From positions 32,970 through 96,969 of the forward strand of contig NZ_JAERVL010000028.1 in the NCBI RefSeq assembly GCF_016745835.1: a DNA stretch of 64,000 nucleotides. The letters are read 5' to 3'. How positions within the stretch are numbered: the first letter of the stretch is position 1; the number at the start of each line of letters is the position of its first letter. Origin of the DNA: Caldalkalibacillus salinus (GTDB lineage Bacteria > Bacillota > Bacilli > Caldalkalibacillales > JCM-10596). The notes under the pieces are model-generated. The model searched no databases. It worked only from the letters and a program-made list of their open reading frames with translations, and was not told the DNA's origin. Of this stretch, positions 23,763 through 32,652 are shown one piece after another. The translations under genes were made by a program, and so were the position numbers.

Positions 23763-24155
23763 TTGGCACAAGTAACTTATTACGGTACAGGTCGTCGTAA
23801 AAATTCCGTAGCTCGTGTACGCCTTGTACCTGGTGATGGAAGAGTTGTCATTAACAAACGTGATATAGATGAATACTTTGGACTAGAAACACTCAAGCTT
23901 ATCGTGAAGCAACCGCTTCGTTTAACTGAAACAGAAGGTCAATACGATGTTCTCGTTAACGTAAGTGGTGGAGGCTACACAGGGCAAGCGGGTGCCATCC
24001 GTCATGGCGTTGCACGCGCATTACTACAAGCGGACCCTGAATTCCGCCCTGCACTTAAGCGTGCTGGTTTCCTCACACGTGACCCACGTATGAAAGAGCG
24101 TAAGAAATACGGTCTTAAAGCCGCTCGTCGTGCGCCACAATTCTCTAAGCGTTAA
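23763..24155 (+). CDS. rpsI: 30S ribosomal protein S9
   Basis: S9 places its basic C-terminal tail near the P-site tRNA. The 130-residue product starts at TTG ([20 protein letters not shown]), supported by GAAGGAGGGTATTTAAC, and ends [17 protein letters not shown], the invariant SKR tail. Confidence 0.97.
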   Translation: MAQVTYYGTGRRKNSVARVRLVPGDGRVVINKRDIDEYFGLETLKLIVKQPLRLTETEGQYDVLVNVSGGGYTGQAGAIRHGVARALLQADPEFRPALKRAGFLTRDPRMKERKKYGLKAARRAPQFSKR

Positions 24156-24171
24156 TAAACTTAAGTTTCGA

Positions 24172-24206
24172 GGCTCTTTTCACTTCAGTGGAAAGGGTCT
24201 TTTTTA
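24172..24206 (+). terminator. Terminator after rpsI
   Basis: CTTTTCAC (24176-24183) pairs with GTGGAAAG (24188-24195), and a T-run follows after GGGTC. Confidence 0.75.
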
Positions 24207-24467
24207 TGTTATTAAATAAGTTTATGTCGTTTAGATCAGATGGAAAGGAACAATCCCTAAGAAATGAAAGGGTTCTGAGCGTCTATCTCAGAGCCTTTTA
24301 CTATGTGGGAGCCGCCTAGACCCCTCACAGTAACCTCATAGTAACCTCATAGTAACCACTTTCTCCATCCTTTTGCTTTAAAACATTAAAAATGGAAAAG
24401 CTAAAAGCGAGCGATAAGGGGTAACGTTGTTATCCTATATGAGCAAAAACAAAAAAGGAGGAAAAAG
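24207..24467. other. Intergenic region with a second terminator-like hairpin and a short repeat
   Basis: GGTTCTGAG (24271-24279) pairs with CTCAGAGCC (24287-24295) and is followed by TTTTA, a second terminator-like hairpin. At about 24329-24359 the 11-mer TCATAGTAACC and its variants are repeated in tandem about three times. No gene is visible. Confidence 0.5.
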
Positions 24468-25376
24468 ATGAAAGTAGTGGTCACAGGAGCGGCAGGTAAA
24501 ATTGGACGATGGACCGTTAGAACGATTTTAGAAGCCGGCCATGATGTTATAGCGACAGATCGACTATTGAGAGAGGAATCCGCATCGAAAAAGTTTATTC
24601 AAGCCGACCTGCGCGATTATGGACAAGTCATTCAGCTATTGCAGGGATGTGATGCAGTCGTTCATCTAGGAAATATTCCGACCGATGTAAGGAACACATC
24701 TCAGGCCATATTTGAAAATAATATGCTCGTTAATTTTAACATCCTCGAAGCTTGTAAGGATTTAAAAATCGCTAAGCTTGTATGGGCGTCAAGCGAAACG
24801 GTTTTAGGGTATCCATTTAAGCCAGGAGACCTCAGTTATTTGCCTTTAGACGAGGAGCATCCAACGACAGTCAAGTCATCATATGCTATGGCCAAACGGC
24901 TAACCGAAATTCTATCTGACATGTTTTACAAGCTGACTAAGGCTCAGATCGTGTCTCTACGTTTTGCTAATATCTACGAGCCTGATGAATATGAAAAAAT
25001 GCCGATTATGCATTGGAAGGACGACGGTCAAAAGAATATTCAAAAGAAAAATGTATGGGCGTACTGCGATGTGAGGGACGCTGCCAAAGCTTGTCTGCTA
25101 GCGATAGAAAAGGATAATCTAGGTATTGAGACATTTCACATTACAGCTCCCGATACCATTATGCCTGACTTAAGTAAGGATTTAGTCGATCGATATTTTC
25201 CAGATGTGTCTTTGAAGAGAACGATACAAGGACACGAAACACTGATGGCTATAGATAAGGCACGTAAAATCCTTGGCTATGAACCTCGTTATACTTGGCG
25301 AAGTGTGCTTAATAACGATGGTACAACCAAGAAATTACCCGAGGACCAACTTGCTCTATCAAAAACAAACATATAA
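24468..25376 (+). CDS. NAD-dependent epimerase/dehydratase (extended SDR)
   Basis: The 302-residue protein is an extended short-chain dehydrogenase. It has the dinucleotide motif TGAAGKIG at residues 6-13, an acidic residue ending beta 2 (IATDR), and the catalytic YAMAK (Tyr-x3-Lys) near 140, with an upstream Ser in WASSET. The substrate is not predictable; relatives act on nucleotide sugars or uronates. AAAGGAGGAAAAAG precedes ATG. It stands alone, with its own terminator about 95 bp downstream. Confidence 0.8.
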   Translation: MKVVVTGAAGKIGRWTVRTILEAGHDVIATDRLLREESASKKFIQADLRDYGQVIQLLQGCDAVVHLGNIPTDVRNTSQAIFENNMLVNFNILEACKDLKIAKLVWASSETVLGYPFKPGDLSYLPLDEEHPTTVKSSYAMAKRLTEILSDMFYKLTKAQIVSLRFANIYEPDEYEKMPIMHWKDDGQKNIQKKNVWAYCDVRDAAKACLLAIEKDNLGIETFHITAPDTIMPDLSKDLVDRYFPDVSLKRTIQGHETLMAIDKARKILGYEPRYTWRSVLNNDGTTKKLPEDQLALSKTNI

Positions 25377-25470
25377 GTATGCGTTTGATCATGAAGATCT
25401 GACTATGAAAAGTATTATAAAAGGATTGAAAAAAGGTTTGAATAGACACAACATCACGACACACGTCGTA

Positions 25471-25506
25471 CCCCGGGCAAAGATGATCTTCCCGGGGTTT
25501 TTTACT
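25471..25506 (+). terminator. Terminator after the SDR gene
   Basis: CCCCGGG (25471-25477) pairs with CCCGGGG (25491-25497) and is followed by TTTTTT. Confidence 0.8.
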
Positions 25507-25713
25507 TGTGATTTAATTTACCTACCGTGTGCTATGCTACCGTGTTTTTTGTTCGACCGTGGAACGGTAACGTTTGTTAGTGGGGCAAGAGCTTTTGCTA
25601 GTCATGTCAATGTGAGTACTCAACCGTATCTGATATAATAACATGGAAAGCTTTAGTCAGTACGATATATGGAAATAGGCACTTGATTATACAGATAAGG
25701 AGCTGTGTTCATT
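25507..25713 (+). promoter_or_regulatory. Upstream region of the pirin gene
   Basis: The region holds no gene. CTGATATAATAA, an extended -10 (TGnTATAAT) at 25631-25639, is the likely promoter of the pirin gene; its -35 is poor. AAGGAG at 25697-25702 decides the ATG 25714 start. Confidence 0.4.
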
Positions 25714-26592
25714 ATGACGTACCGTTCAGTACAGGGCGTTTATAGAGGGACGTCACCTCATATGGTAGGGGACGGTTTCCGTATGTCCAACTATTTCCCG
25801 ACAGGTCATGACTTTGGACAACGCTTGAGCCCTTTTTTATTACTCGATTACAATGAACCCTATGCATTCCCACCTAGCTCTGAACCTAGAGGTGTTGGTG
25901 CACACCCTCACAGGGGATTCGAAACCGTTTCACTGGCCTATGAAGGGGTTGTGGAACACCACGATAACCAGGGCCACCACGGGGTTATTGGACCCGGTGA
26001 TGTCCAATGGATGACAGCCGGTTCAGGGCTTTTGCATAAGGAGTATCATGAGCATGACTTCTCTCGTAGAGGAGGTACACTTCACTTTATTCAAATGTGG
26101 GTCAACCTCCCTCGTGAGCACAAAATGCACCCGCCGCGTTACCAACCTTTGTTAAAAGAGGACATGGGGCGGACTGAACTCCCTGATAACGGCGGTCACG
26201 TCCGAGTCATCGCTGGTGAATACAATGGGGTTAAAGGGCCTGCACACACGTTTACCCCGATCCATATGTTCGATATCAGCTTTAACAAAAATGGGCAAGC
26301 CCAGTTTGAATTACCGTCTCACTATAACACCGCGGCTTTAGTGCTCAAGGGACAGACGTCTATCAATGAGGGCCAATCTGTTGATGAAGGAGACTTGGTG
26401 CTGTTTGATAATACGTCCGGGGTCATCAGAATAGAAGGGCAAACGGACGATACACTGGTCCTCGTCTTCAGTGGGGAACCGATCGAAGAACCGATTTACC
26501 AGCATGGCCCCTTCGTGATGAACAGCAGAGAAGACATTAAACAAGCCTTTCGAGACTTTCAGTCGGGCAAGATGGGGAGTACGGAGTTCTAA
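25714..26592 (+). CDS. Pirin family protein
   Basis: The 292-residue double-cupin protein carries the N-terminal pirin metal site: HPHRGFET followed by HH and HKEYHE histidines and glutamate (residues about 60-105). Bacterial pirins have been linked to quercetinase activity or redox-sensing partner binding; which applies here is unknown. A GTG three codons upstream is too close to the ribosome binding site to be the start. No operon partner is visible. Confidence 0.88.
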   Translation: MTYRSVQGVYRGTSPHMVGDGFRMSNYFPTGHDFGQRLSPFLLLDYNEPYAFPPSSEPRGVGAHPHRGFETVSLAYEGVVEHHDNQGHHGVIGPGDVQWMTAGSGLLHKEYHEHDFSRRGGTLHFIQMWVNLPREHKMHPPRYQPLLKEDMGRTELPDNGGHVRVIAGEYNGVKGPAHTFTPIHMFDISFNKNGQAQFELPSHYNTAALVLKGQTSINEGQSVDEGDLVLFDNTSGVIRIEGQTDDTLVLVFSGEPIEEPIYQHGPFVMNSREDIKQAFRDFQSGKMGSTEF

Positions 26593-26647
26593 CTTTTTGA
26601 CAAAATGAAAGCCCATCAGCAGTAAGGCTCATTTATAGTCATTAAAA

Positions 26648-26680
26648 AAAGTCGTACGTGGATAACGTGCGATTTTTTGT
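26648..26680. terminator. Bidirectional terminator between pirin and cwlD
   Basis: GTCGTACGT (26651-26659) pairs with ACGTGCGAT (26665-26673) with two G-U pairs. An A-run precedes it and a T-run follows it, so it can work on either strand. Confidence 0.65.
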
Positions 26681-26774
26681 TGAGTAAAAAACATTCATAA
26701 CCATCACCCCCTCGCGTATATATTTTACAGTAGGACGAGTGTAGACAAGGTGACGGACAAGGGGGATAAAATAG

Positions 26775-27497
26775 ATGGACGTGCATATTGTTTCTTTAAA
26801 AAGACTGATACTCGGCGGCATTGCCTTGGCTGTTCTCATTGCCATATTTAATTCGCCGATATCCTATGATTTTTCCAGATCTGCTTGGAGTCTACCTCTA
26901 TCAGGCCAAATCATCATGATCGACCCCGGGCATGGCGGACCAGACGGAGGCGCGGTGAGTAAGGAAGGAATCATAGAGAAGGAGGTCACCCTAGCGATTG
27001 CCTTCTACCTTAGAGATATGCTCCAAGAATCGGGTGCTTTGGTATTAATGACTCGTGAATCAGACATCGAGTTATCGACCCCCGAGGCAAAGAGACAAGG
27101 GAGAAGAAAAGCAGAGGACCTCAAGAATCGAGTGAATATGATTAATGAAAGTGAAGCCGATTATTTCATCAGCATTCACCTCAATAGCATAGGGGCTGCC
27201 AAATGGAGGGGCGCGCAAACCTTTTACCAACCGAAGTATGAAGCCTCGGAACGAATGGCCAAGCTGATACAGAGTGAGATCATGCGTAACCTTGAGAATA
27301 CGAACAGACAAGCTAAGAAAACACAGGACGTTTACTTATTAAAGCACGTGGAACGACCAGGTGTATTAGTCGAAGTCGGTTTTTTATCTAACCCAGAAGA
27401 ATCAACACTCCTCAGTACAGCGGAATACCAAAAAAGTGTCGCCGCATCCATTTATGAAGGTTTACTTCGTCACGCTGTGGGTGATTCTACAGACTGA
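26775..27497 (+). CDS. cwlD: Germination-specific N-acetylmuramoyl-L-alanine amidase CwlD
   Basis: CwlD strips the peptide from muramic acid so that muramic delta-lactam, needed for germination, can form in spore cortex; PdaA acts after it. The 240-residue protein has one N-terminal membrane/signal segment (residues about 12-30) and an amidase_3 domain with zinc ligands in DPGHGG, the Glu of IIEKEVTL and the His of SIHLNS, and the catalytic Glu in VEVGFLSNPEE. GACAAGGGGGATAAAATAG precedes ATG. Its position upstream of salA and gerD is the Bacillus order. Confidence 0.93.
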   Translation: MDVHIVSLKRLILGGIALAVLIAIFNSPISYDFSRSAWSLPLSGQIIMIDPGHGGPDGGAVSKEGIIEKEVTLAIAFYLRDMLQESGALVLMTRESDIELSTPEAKRQGRRKAEDLKNRVNMINESEADYFISIHLNSIGAAKWRGAQTFYQPKYEASERMAKLIQSEIMRNLENTNRQAKKTQDVYLLKHVERPGVLVEVGFLSNPEESTLLSTAEYQKSVAASIYEGLLRHAVGDSTD

Positions 27498-27543
27498 AGG
27501 GTATTTTAGGAGCAAGCGCCAAGCGAAAGACATCCAAACGTGC

Positions 27544-27549
27544 TATAAT
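27544..27549 (+). promoter_or_regulatory. Extended -10 promoter before salA
   Basis: GTGCTATAAT gives a TGnTATAAT extended -10 ending at 27549; the -35 is unrecognisable. The leader to the salA start would be about 145 nt. Confidence 0.4.
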
Positions 27550-27700
27550 AAAAAGACGAAAAATTTATAACAAGAAGGAACAAGGGGCACTTCATCACAC
27601 TAGAAAACCTTCGTACAAGTGAACCTTTAGAAAAATTGAATACATATGTATCTCATTCATGATACGCATAGACAAAACTGTACAAGTCGAGGTGTCTAAC

Positions 27701-28762
27701 TTGCTAACGGAAGAAAAAATTCGTCAAGTATTAAAAGATGTACGTGAACCTGATTTAAATGTGAGCCTAGTCGAAGCGGGGCTCATACGTGAGTGTAGAT
27801 TGAAGGAGAACCACGTCAGTCTAAAAATTGCGTTAGCCCAGACGGGGACGCAAGAGCAAATGCAACTACAGCAACAAGTGGTCCAAATGGTAAAAGAAGC
27901 AGGTGCTGAAACAGTAGGCTTAAGATTCGAAGCGCTTTCTGAAGAAGAGTTGCAAAAGCTAGGCGCCCAGGGACAAGGTCAAGCCCAGCCGAACGTTACG
28001 GATCTTCTCTCACCGGACAGCGGTACAACGGTGATCTCAATTACCAGTGGAAAAGGGGGCGTTGGGAAGTCGACGGTGACTGTAAACCTCGCGACTGCAC
28101 TTCAACGCCTAGGTAAAAAAGTAGGAGTTGTTGATGCCGATATCTACGGTTTTAGTGTCCCAGATATGATGGGCATTGATGAGCGTCCACGCGTCGTGGG
28201 TGAGGTCATTCACCCTGTTGTTGTTCAAGGGGTAAAAGTGATGTCTATGGGCTTTTTTGTCGAAGATAACTCTCCCGTGATTTGGAGAGGGCCCATGCTA
28301 GGTAAAATGCTACGTAATTTCTTTGGAGAAGTGGAATGGGGAGAATTAGATTATCTCATCCTGGACCTTCCCCCTGGAACGGGTGATGTGGCTTTAGATG
28401 TGCATCAGATGATACCGCATAGCAGGGAGATTATCGTGACGACCCCGCACACGACGGCCGCGTTTGTTGCTGCGAGAGCGGGAGCCATGGCACTGAAGAC
28501 CAATCATGAAATTCTCGGGGTTGTAGAGAATATGTCCTATTACCCACTTCCTGACGGCACAAAGGATTATATTTTTGGACAAGGCGGTGGGGAGAAGCTA
28601 GCAGAGAATTTGAAGACTGAACTCGTGGCTCAAATTCCGCTAGGACAGCCCAAACAAGATGTTGCACCTGGTGAACATCGTACAGCGATCTATCCAGAGG
28701 GCTCACTCATTGGCGATATCTACATGGATCTCGCCAAGACATTAGACAGTAAGGTGCGATAA
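27701..28762 (+). CDS. salA: Mrp/NBP35-family P-loop ATPase SalA
   Basis: SalA is an Mrp-type ATPase; in B. subtilis it is a phosphorylated regulator that represses scoC, while other Mrp proteins carry Fe-S clusters. The product has an N-terminal DUF59-like domain (EEKIRQVLKDVREPDLN) and the deviant Walker A TSGKGGVGKST near 125. The C-terminal CxxC of Fe-S carriers is absent (YYPLPDGTKDYIFG instead), as in Bacillus SalA. I prefer TTG 27701, with GAGGTG 6 bp upstream, giving 353 residues; ATG 27659 would add 14 residues but has no ribosome binding site. Confidence 0.86.
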   Translation: MLTEEKIRQVLKDVREPDLNVSLVEAGLIRECRLKENHVSLKIALAQTGTQEQMQLQQQVVQMVKEAGAETVGLRFEALSEEELQKLGAQGQGQAQPNVTDLLSPDSGTTVISITSGKGGVGKSTVTVNLATALQRLGKKVGVVDADIYGFSVPDMMGIDERPRVVGEVIHPVVVQGVKVMSMGFFVEDNSPVIWRGPMLGKMLRNFFGEVEWGELDYLILDLPPGTGDVALDVHQMIPHSREIIVTTPHTTAAFVAARAGAMALKTNHEILGVVENMSYYPLPDGTKDYIFGQGGGEKLAENLKTELVAQIPLGQPKQDVAPGEHRTAIYPEGSLIGDIYMDLAKTLDSKVR

Positions 28763-28901
28763 AAATAAACGAAAACGAAATAAAACAATACATGGAAACG
28801 CTATTCTTGGTTGGTCCCTAAGTCGCCTTCTCCTTAAGGATGAACAAGACGCGTTAACTTAATTAATTACGAATCCCTTCGGGCCCGACGGTGACGTCAA
28901 T

Positions 28902-28940
28902 AAAAAAATCGAGCCATTATGTTTCACGGCTCGATTTTTT
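28902..28940. terminator. Bidirectional terminator between salA and gerD
   Basis: AAAAATCGAGCC pairs with GGCTCGATTTTT around a 12-base loop; the A-run and T-run make it work for both convergent genes. Confidence 0.85.
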
Positions 28941-28970
28941 AATGTTGATGATTATTTTGGGGAGATAAAC

Positions 28971-29723
28971 TTAACTTCCACCTCCACCGCCACCATCGCT
29001 GCCACCACTACCACCACTACCACCACTACCACCACTACCACCACTTCCGCCACCACCGCCACCTTGCTCTCCTTTAGGCGGCTGTTCAGCTACTTTGCTG
29101 AGGAGCTCGAGTAGCTCAAGGCGGAAGTACGGGCTTTCAATGGCTTCTTTCATGACGGACATGGTTTGTTGGCGGAAGGCTTTGGATTCGGCAACTTTCA
29201 GAAACTGTTGTTCCATTTCTGGGTCTTGGAAAATCTCCATCATACTTTGGCGGTACTCAGGATCTTTCATGAGATCTTTAATCAATTTCTTGTTTTCATC
29301 TTCGATATGTTTGGCATACTGTTTAGCAAATTCCGGGTCTTTCATGATCTCCTGCCACTGCTTCTTGCTTTCAGGCGTCAGTAACGTCTCTTCAATGGTC
29401 TTTTTCACTTCAGGGGAGCTTAGGATCATTTGATCCTTACTTTGTGATTGCTCCTTCATAGACTCTTGTATCGCTTTTTTTCCCTCTTCTGTATTCATAA
29501 TGTCCAATACCATGGACTTAAGTTCCTTATACTCAGGCTGACCTTTTGATTGTGCATTTTGGTTAGGCGCACAACTGACTAATAACTGTGTGGCGATAAC
29601 GATAATAACTAACAAAGATATCGAGCGAATGAGCTTGGATTGGCTTTTAGTAAATGGGTCCCATTGGCTCATCCATTTCTGGCTCCCTAACGTGCGGCTT
29701 TTAAAATTCCGTAGTCTGCCCAT
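28971..29723 (-). CDS. gerD: Spore germination lipoprotein GerD
   Basis: GerD is an inner spore-membrane lipoprotein needed to cluster germinant receptors into the germinosome. The 250-residue product has a hydrophobic segment and lipobox LVSC (Cys about 51), then a helical, highly charged region with repeated DPE/DPEF segments, and ends in a Gly/Ser tail of roughly 30 residues built from GGS repeats. AAAGGAGACGACAAGC supports the ATG. The N-terminus before the signal is longer than usual. Gene order salA-gerD-kbaA supports the call. Confidence 0.9.
   Translation of the reverse strand: MGRLRNFKSRTLGSQKWMSQWDPFTKSQSKLIRSISLLVIIVIATQLLVSCAPNQNAQSKGQPEYKELKSMVLDIMNTEEGKKAIQESMKEQSQSKDQMILSSPEVKKTIEETLLTPESKKQWQEIMKDPEFAKQYAKHIEDENKKLIKDLMKDPEYRQSMMEIFQDPEMEQQFLKVAESKAFRQQTMSVMKEAIESPYFRLELLELLSKVAEQPPKGEQGGGGGGSGGSGGSGGSGGSGGSDGGGGGGS
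28974..29066 (-). repeat. GGS-encoding short tandem repeat in gerD
   Basis: On the + strand, the 9-mer CCACCACTA recurs about four times inside a wider ACC/CCA-rich tract. It encodes the GGS repeats at the GerD C-terminus. Such tracts change length by slippage; changes in multiples of 9 would keep the frame. Confidence 0.8.
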
Positions 29724-29755
29724 GCTTGTCGTCTCCTTTCCAAATATCTATACCT

Positions 29756-29784
29756 TAATATGCTTCTATAGCGTCAATTTATTC
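29756..29784 (-). promoter_or_regulatory. Sigma-G-type promoter of gerD
   Basis: Read on the minus strand, GAATA (29784-29780) and CATATTA (29762-29756) are spaced by 17 bp, matching the forespore sigma-G pattern. B. subtilis gerD is known to be sigma-G dependent. Confidence 0.6.
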
Positions 29785-29817
29785 TTTTTGGTACAATCGT
29801 AGAGGACAGACTAGAAA

Positions 29818-30438
29818 GTGGTGAGAACACTGAATATTAGACGTTGGTTATTTTTATTCATATCGACATTATTGGTCGGCGGCATTACCATTATTATCAC
29901 TAACATGATCGTTGGTTGGGGAGACCTAACAGGGGGCTTAGATGACCCTGATGAGTTGGTCGCAGCCGGTATTTGGATTTTTATCGTTGGATTGATGTTT
30001 AGTGTCATCAGTCAGATGGGCTTTTTTGCTTATTTGACCATTCATCGTTTTGGTTTAGGTATTTTTAAGACTCATAAACTCTGGAACGGCGTACAAATTA
30101 TGATCATCGCCTTTACATTTTTTGACCTTGTGTATTTACGCTACCTTGCCTTTGCCCAAGCGGGTCAATCATGGGCAGACTTTATGCTGTTACCAACGGT
30201 GCTTTTGATTGTGGCCCTAATAGGCGGGTATTTGAAGGCCAAGTTCACAAACCAACATGCCTTTATCCCAGCGGTTTTCTTTTTATACGTTGTCACGACC
30301 ATTGAAATAGTCCCTGCCGTCACACAGAACGATGTGGTTTGGGTGACACTCATGCTAAGCACCATACTGGTATGTAATTTATGGCAGCTTTTAATATTAC
30401 AAAAACTAACAGCCCCCGCAAGCAAAAAAAGCGCTTAG
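29818..30438 (+). CDS. kbaA: KinB-signalling pathway activation protein KbaA
   Basis: KbaA is an integral membrane protein that activates the sporulation kinase KinB. The 206-residue product has six hydrophobic segments, as in the family (starting LFLFISTLLVGGITIIIT). Two adjacent GTG codons (29818, 29821) are possible starts, with only a weak upstream AGAGGA. Its position between gerD and convergent pdaB is the usual order. The stop codon lies inside the downstream terminator stem. Confidence 0.88.
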   Translation: MVRTLNIRRWLFLFISTLLVGGITIIITNMIVGWGDLTGGLDDPDELVAAGIWIFIVGLMFSVISQMGFFAYLTIHRFGLGIFKTHKLWNGVQIMIIAFTFFDLVYLRYLAFAQAGQSWADFMLLPTVLLIVALIGGYLKAKFTNQHAFIPAVFFLYVVTTIEIVPAVTQNDVVWVTLMLSTILVCNLWQLLILQKLTAPASKKSA

Positions 30439-30458
30439 GCCTTAACCTAAGTGCTTTC
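30423..30458. terminator. Shared terminator of kbaA and pdaB
   Basis: AGCGCTTAGG (with the kbaA stop TAG inside it) pairs with CCTAAGTGCT. On the minus strand seven T residues follow, a strong terminator for pdaB; on the plus strand the T-run is short. Confidence 0.7.
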
Positions 30459-30473
30459 TCAATATCAAGTCAG

Positions 30474-31244
30474 TTAATCTAGTTCATCTACTGTACTCTC
30501 AACGCCGCTGATAAGCTCCGAAACGGTGACAAAGGCATAACCTTGTTCTCTTAGCTCATCGATAATACGGGGGAGTGCCTCATGGGTTTGTTTACTGGAG
30601 TCACTGGCGTGAAAGAGAATAATATCCCCTGGGTGAGCATTAGAGACGACATTGTCTACGATTTTGTCGACACCGGGATTGAGCCAGTCTTTGGAGTCTG
30701 TATCCCATTGAATCACTTGATAGCCCAGTTCATCGGCAATTCGTAACACCCGTTTATCGAAGTCACCATTCGGCGTACGAATTAAGGTTGGCGTGTCACT
30801 GATAAGCGATTGTAGTGTCCGATGAGACTTTAAGATTTGTTCCCTGATCTCATCGTCCTTAAGTCGACTGTAGTTCACATGTTTATGGCCATGAGAGCCA
30901 ATTTCGAAACCTAGTTCATTAATACGCTCCACAATCTCCGGATGGTGTTCTGCCCATGGAGAAGAGAGGAAGAATGTCGCTTGTTTAACGCCTTTTTGCT
31001 CTAGGGCATCTAGTATGGGGCCCGGCCGCTCATTGCCCCATGAAATATCAAATGTGAGCGCCACCTTCTTTTCATCGGTGTCTACACTAGAAATGGCTTG
31101 GGGATCATTTTCCCCCGCTGTGACCTTGAATACACTCACACTATCTCGTTCAGCATAAAACACACCCGCAGTGAAAAGCGCTGCGACGACTAAAATGGCC
31201 GTTTTTTTCATTTTTTGCAGATTAAATGTCCAAAATCCGCTCAT
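30474..31244 (-). CDS. pdaB: Polysaccharide deacetylase PdaB (sporulation)
   Basis: PdaB is a sporulation-specific NodB-type deacetylase needed to keep spores stable after mother-cell release. The 256-residue product has an N-terminal membrane/signal segment, motif 1 in the PdaB form TFDISWG (one Asp instead of the usual TFDDG pair), the metal-binding SHGHKH and the RTPNGDFD motif. The ATG 31244 start (MSGFWTFNLQKMKK) is supported by GGGGGTGACATGT; a GTG three codons upstream is less likely. Confidence 0.9.
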   Translation of the reverse strand: MSGFWTFNLQKMKKTAILVVAALFTAGVFYAERDSVSVFKVTAGENDPQAISSVDTDEKKVALTFDISWGNERPGPILDALEQKGVKQATFFLSSPWAEHHPEIVERINELGFEIGSHGHKHVNYSRLKDDEIREQILKSHRTLQSLISDTPTLIRTPNGDFDKRVLRIADELGYQVIQWDTDSKDWLNPGVDKIVDNVVSNAHPGDIILFHASDSSKQTHEALPRIIDELREQGYAFVTVSELISGVESTVDELD

Positions 31245-31338
31245 ACATGTCACCCCCTGTCCATATGCTTCATCACTAATGATGTGTATGTAGACAAGGC
31301 ATAAAATATGTCCAAATCATCACGAGGTGAATAAATAA

Positions 31339-32010
31339 ATGTTACAAGCCTTAAAAAAACTCATGTCTGAAAGTCAGTCTTATATTATCTTTTCCGGTTT
31401 CCTTATGCTCCTTGGCACGTGTGCCGGGTATACCTACCCCCACGTGTTTGAAGAGGCGATAGCCCAAGTCCTAGAACAACTTGAAGAAGTAAGTGAAATC
31501 ATAGGAGACAATGACGATCCGCTGTACACGAGCTGGATTATTTTTACCAACAACGTAACGGCTGCACTCGTGATGATGCTCGCTGGAACGGCCCTGTTTT
31601 TCATACCCTTGAGTTCCTTGTTTGTAAATGGGGTTGCTGTAGGTTATATACTCGGCCTCACGGCAGAAGAAGGGGTATCACCACTCACATTATTCCTGTA
31701 TGGTATCCTTCCGCACGGGGTTCTAGAGCTACCTGCTATTATTATCGCCGGGGGAGTAGGACTCTTCTTTGGCCTACGCGTTCTCGGTTGGTTATTTGGT
31801 CAAGGGCAGTTTCTTTCCCACTTATTTAGCAGTGAACGTGGCGATGTACGGACATTCTGGCGTGAACAAACCTTACCCGTTTTAATTGACAGAGCGAAGG
31901 GGGCCCTTTTTCTCATTTTGATACTCATACTCGTGTTGCTTGTCGCTGGCCTCATAGAGGGCTTTATCACACCCGGATTACTTGAACCCCATATGCCTTC
32001 AGAAAATTAA
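31339..32010 (+). CDS. SpoIIM-like membrane protein (DUF95 family)
   Basis: The 223-residue protein has four to five hydrophobic segments and the family motif GILPHGVLELPAIIIAGGVG near 125-144, as in stage II sporulation protein M and its paralogs. Authentic SpoIIM works with SpoIID and SpoIIP in engulfment and is normally encoded elsewhere, so I do not name it spoIIM. It starts 95 bp from the divergent pdaB, with ACGAGGTGAATAAATAA as ribosome binding site. Confidence 0.82.
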   Translation: MLQALKKLMSESQSYIIFSGFLMLLGTCAGYTYPHVFEEAIAQVLEQLEEVSEIIGDNDDPLYTSWIIFTNNVTAALVMMLAGTALFFIPLSSLFVNGVAVGYILGLTAEEGVSPLTLFLYGILPHGVLELPAIIIAGGVGLFFGLRVLGWLFGQGQFLSHLFSSERGDVRTFWREQTLPVLIDRAKGALFLILILILVLLVAGLIEGFITPGLLEPHMPSEN

Positions 32011-32150
32011 TATCAAATTAATGCTATAAAAACACCCCAAATAGGAAATAACATATGACACATGGGTTTTTTTCAAGTCTATGTGTCTATGTGCTGATAT
32101 GTTTTGAACTGATCTATATTTTATACTGAGACAGGGGTGTTTGTGGCATT

Positions 32151-32375
32151 ATGCTTGGAATACTATTGACGAGAAAAGAAACACAGGAGATGGAGTATTT
32201 GATTAAGAAGGAACTTGAAGAACTCTTACTAGACCTAGGTGACCCTCGCATCGATGGTATTGTCAAAAAAGCGATGGAAGAGCGTTATAAAATAGTGTTT
32301 AAAATGTATAGTCGTTTCGTATCTGGGAAAGAATTATCAAAGTACATCTTGCCCAAATCCACTCGCAAGGTATGA
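32151..32375 (+). CDS. Conserved small protein of unknown function
   Basis: This 74-residue, helix-rich, charged protein begins MLGILLTRKETQEMEYLIKK and has DPRIDGIVKKAMEERYKIVF. I recall similar short proteins at this place beside tRNA clusters in other Bacilli, without a known function. There is no membrane segment. The ribosome binding site (GGGGTG, 14 bp upstream) is weak. It is followed by the tRNA-Asn promoter. Confidence 0.65.
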   Translation: MLGILLTRKETQEMEYLIKKELEELLLDLGDPRIDGIVKKAMEERYKIVFKMYSRFVSGKELSKYILPKSTRKV

Positions 32376-32447
32376 TAAAGGTATGAGCTAGTGTAAAAGG
32401 TAAATAAATTTTGCCACCGCTAAAGTGTGAAAAATCATTGAAAAGAG

Positions 32448-32476
32448 TTGAAAAAACGCACTAACCGTTGTATACT
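32448..32476 (+). promoter_or_regulatory. Promoter of the tRNA-Asn/tRNA-Thr unit
   Basis: TTGAAA (32448-32453) and TATACT (32471-32476) with a 17-bp spacer lie 100 bp before tRNA-Asn. Confidence 0.6.
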
Positions 32477-32576
32477 AAAACATGTCTTTTAAAAGATGAA
32501 ACTTAATCGTTCAGTCACACACATTATTTGATTCAACATTATACATTTTGGTTATCACTCAATGATGACGCATTAT

Positions 32577-32651
32577 TCCGCAGTAGCTCAGTGGTAGAGC
32601 AATCGGCTGTTAACCGATCGGTCGTAGGTTCGAGTCCTACCTGCGGAGCCA
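32577..32651 (+). tRNA. tRNA-Asn (GTT)
   Basis: A 75-nt cloverleaf with acceptor stem TCCGCAG/CTGCGGA, D arm with GGTAGAGC, anticodon loop CTGTTAA (anticodon GTT), T arm GGTTCGAGTCC and an encoded CCA. It is followed after one base by tRNA-Thr. Confidence 0.97.
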
Positions 32652-32652
32652 T

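Noticed and set aside
25273..25638. 121-codon frame overlapping the end of the SDR gene
   Set aside because: It shadows the SDR gene in another frame and reads through a strong terminator hairpin.
29095..29433. 112-codon frame opposite gerD
   Set aside because: It is antisense to a well-supported gerD with repeats in its helical region and has no ribosome binding site.
31339..32010. Authentic SpoIIM
   Set aside because: The protein belongs to the same superfamily, but its location beside pdaB differs from the usual spoIIM locus, so a paralog is more likely.
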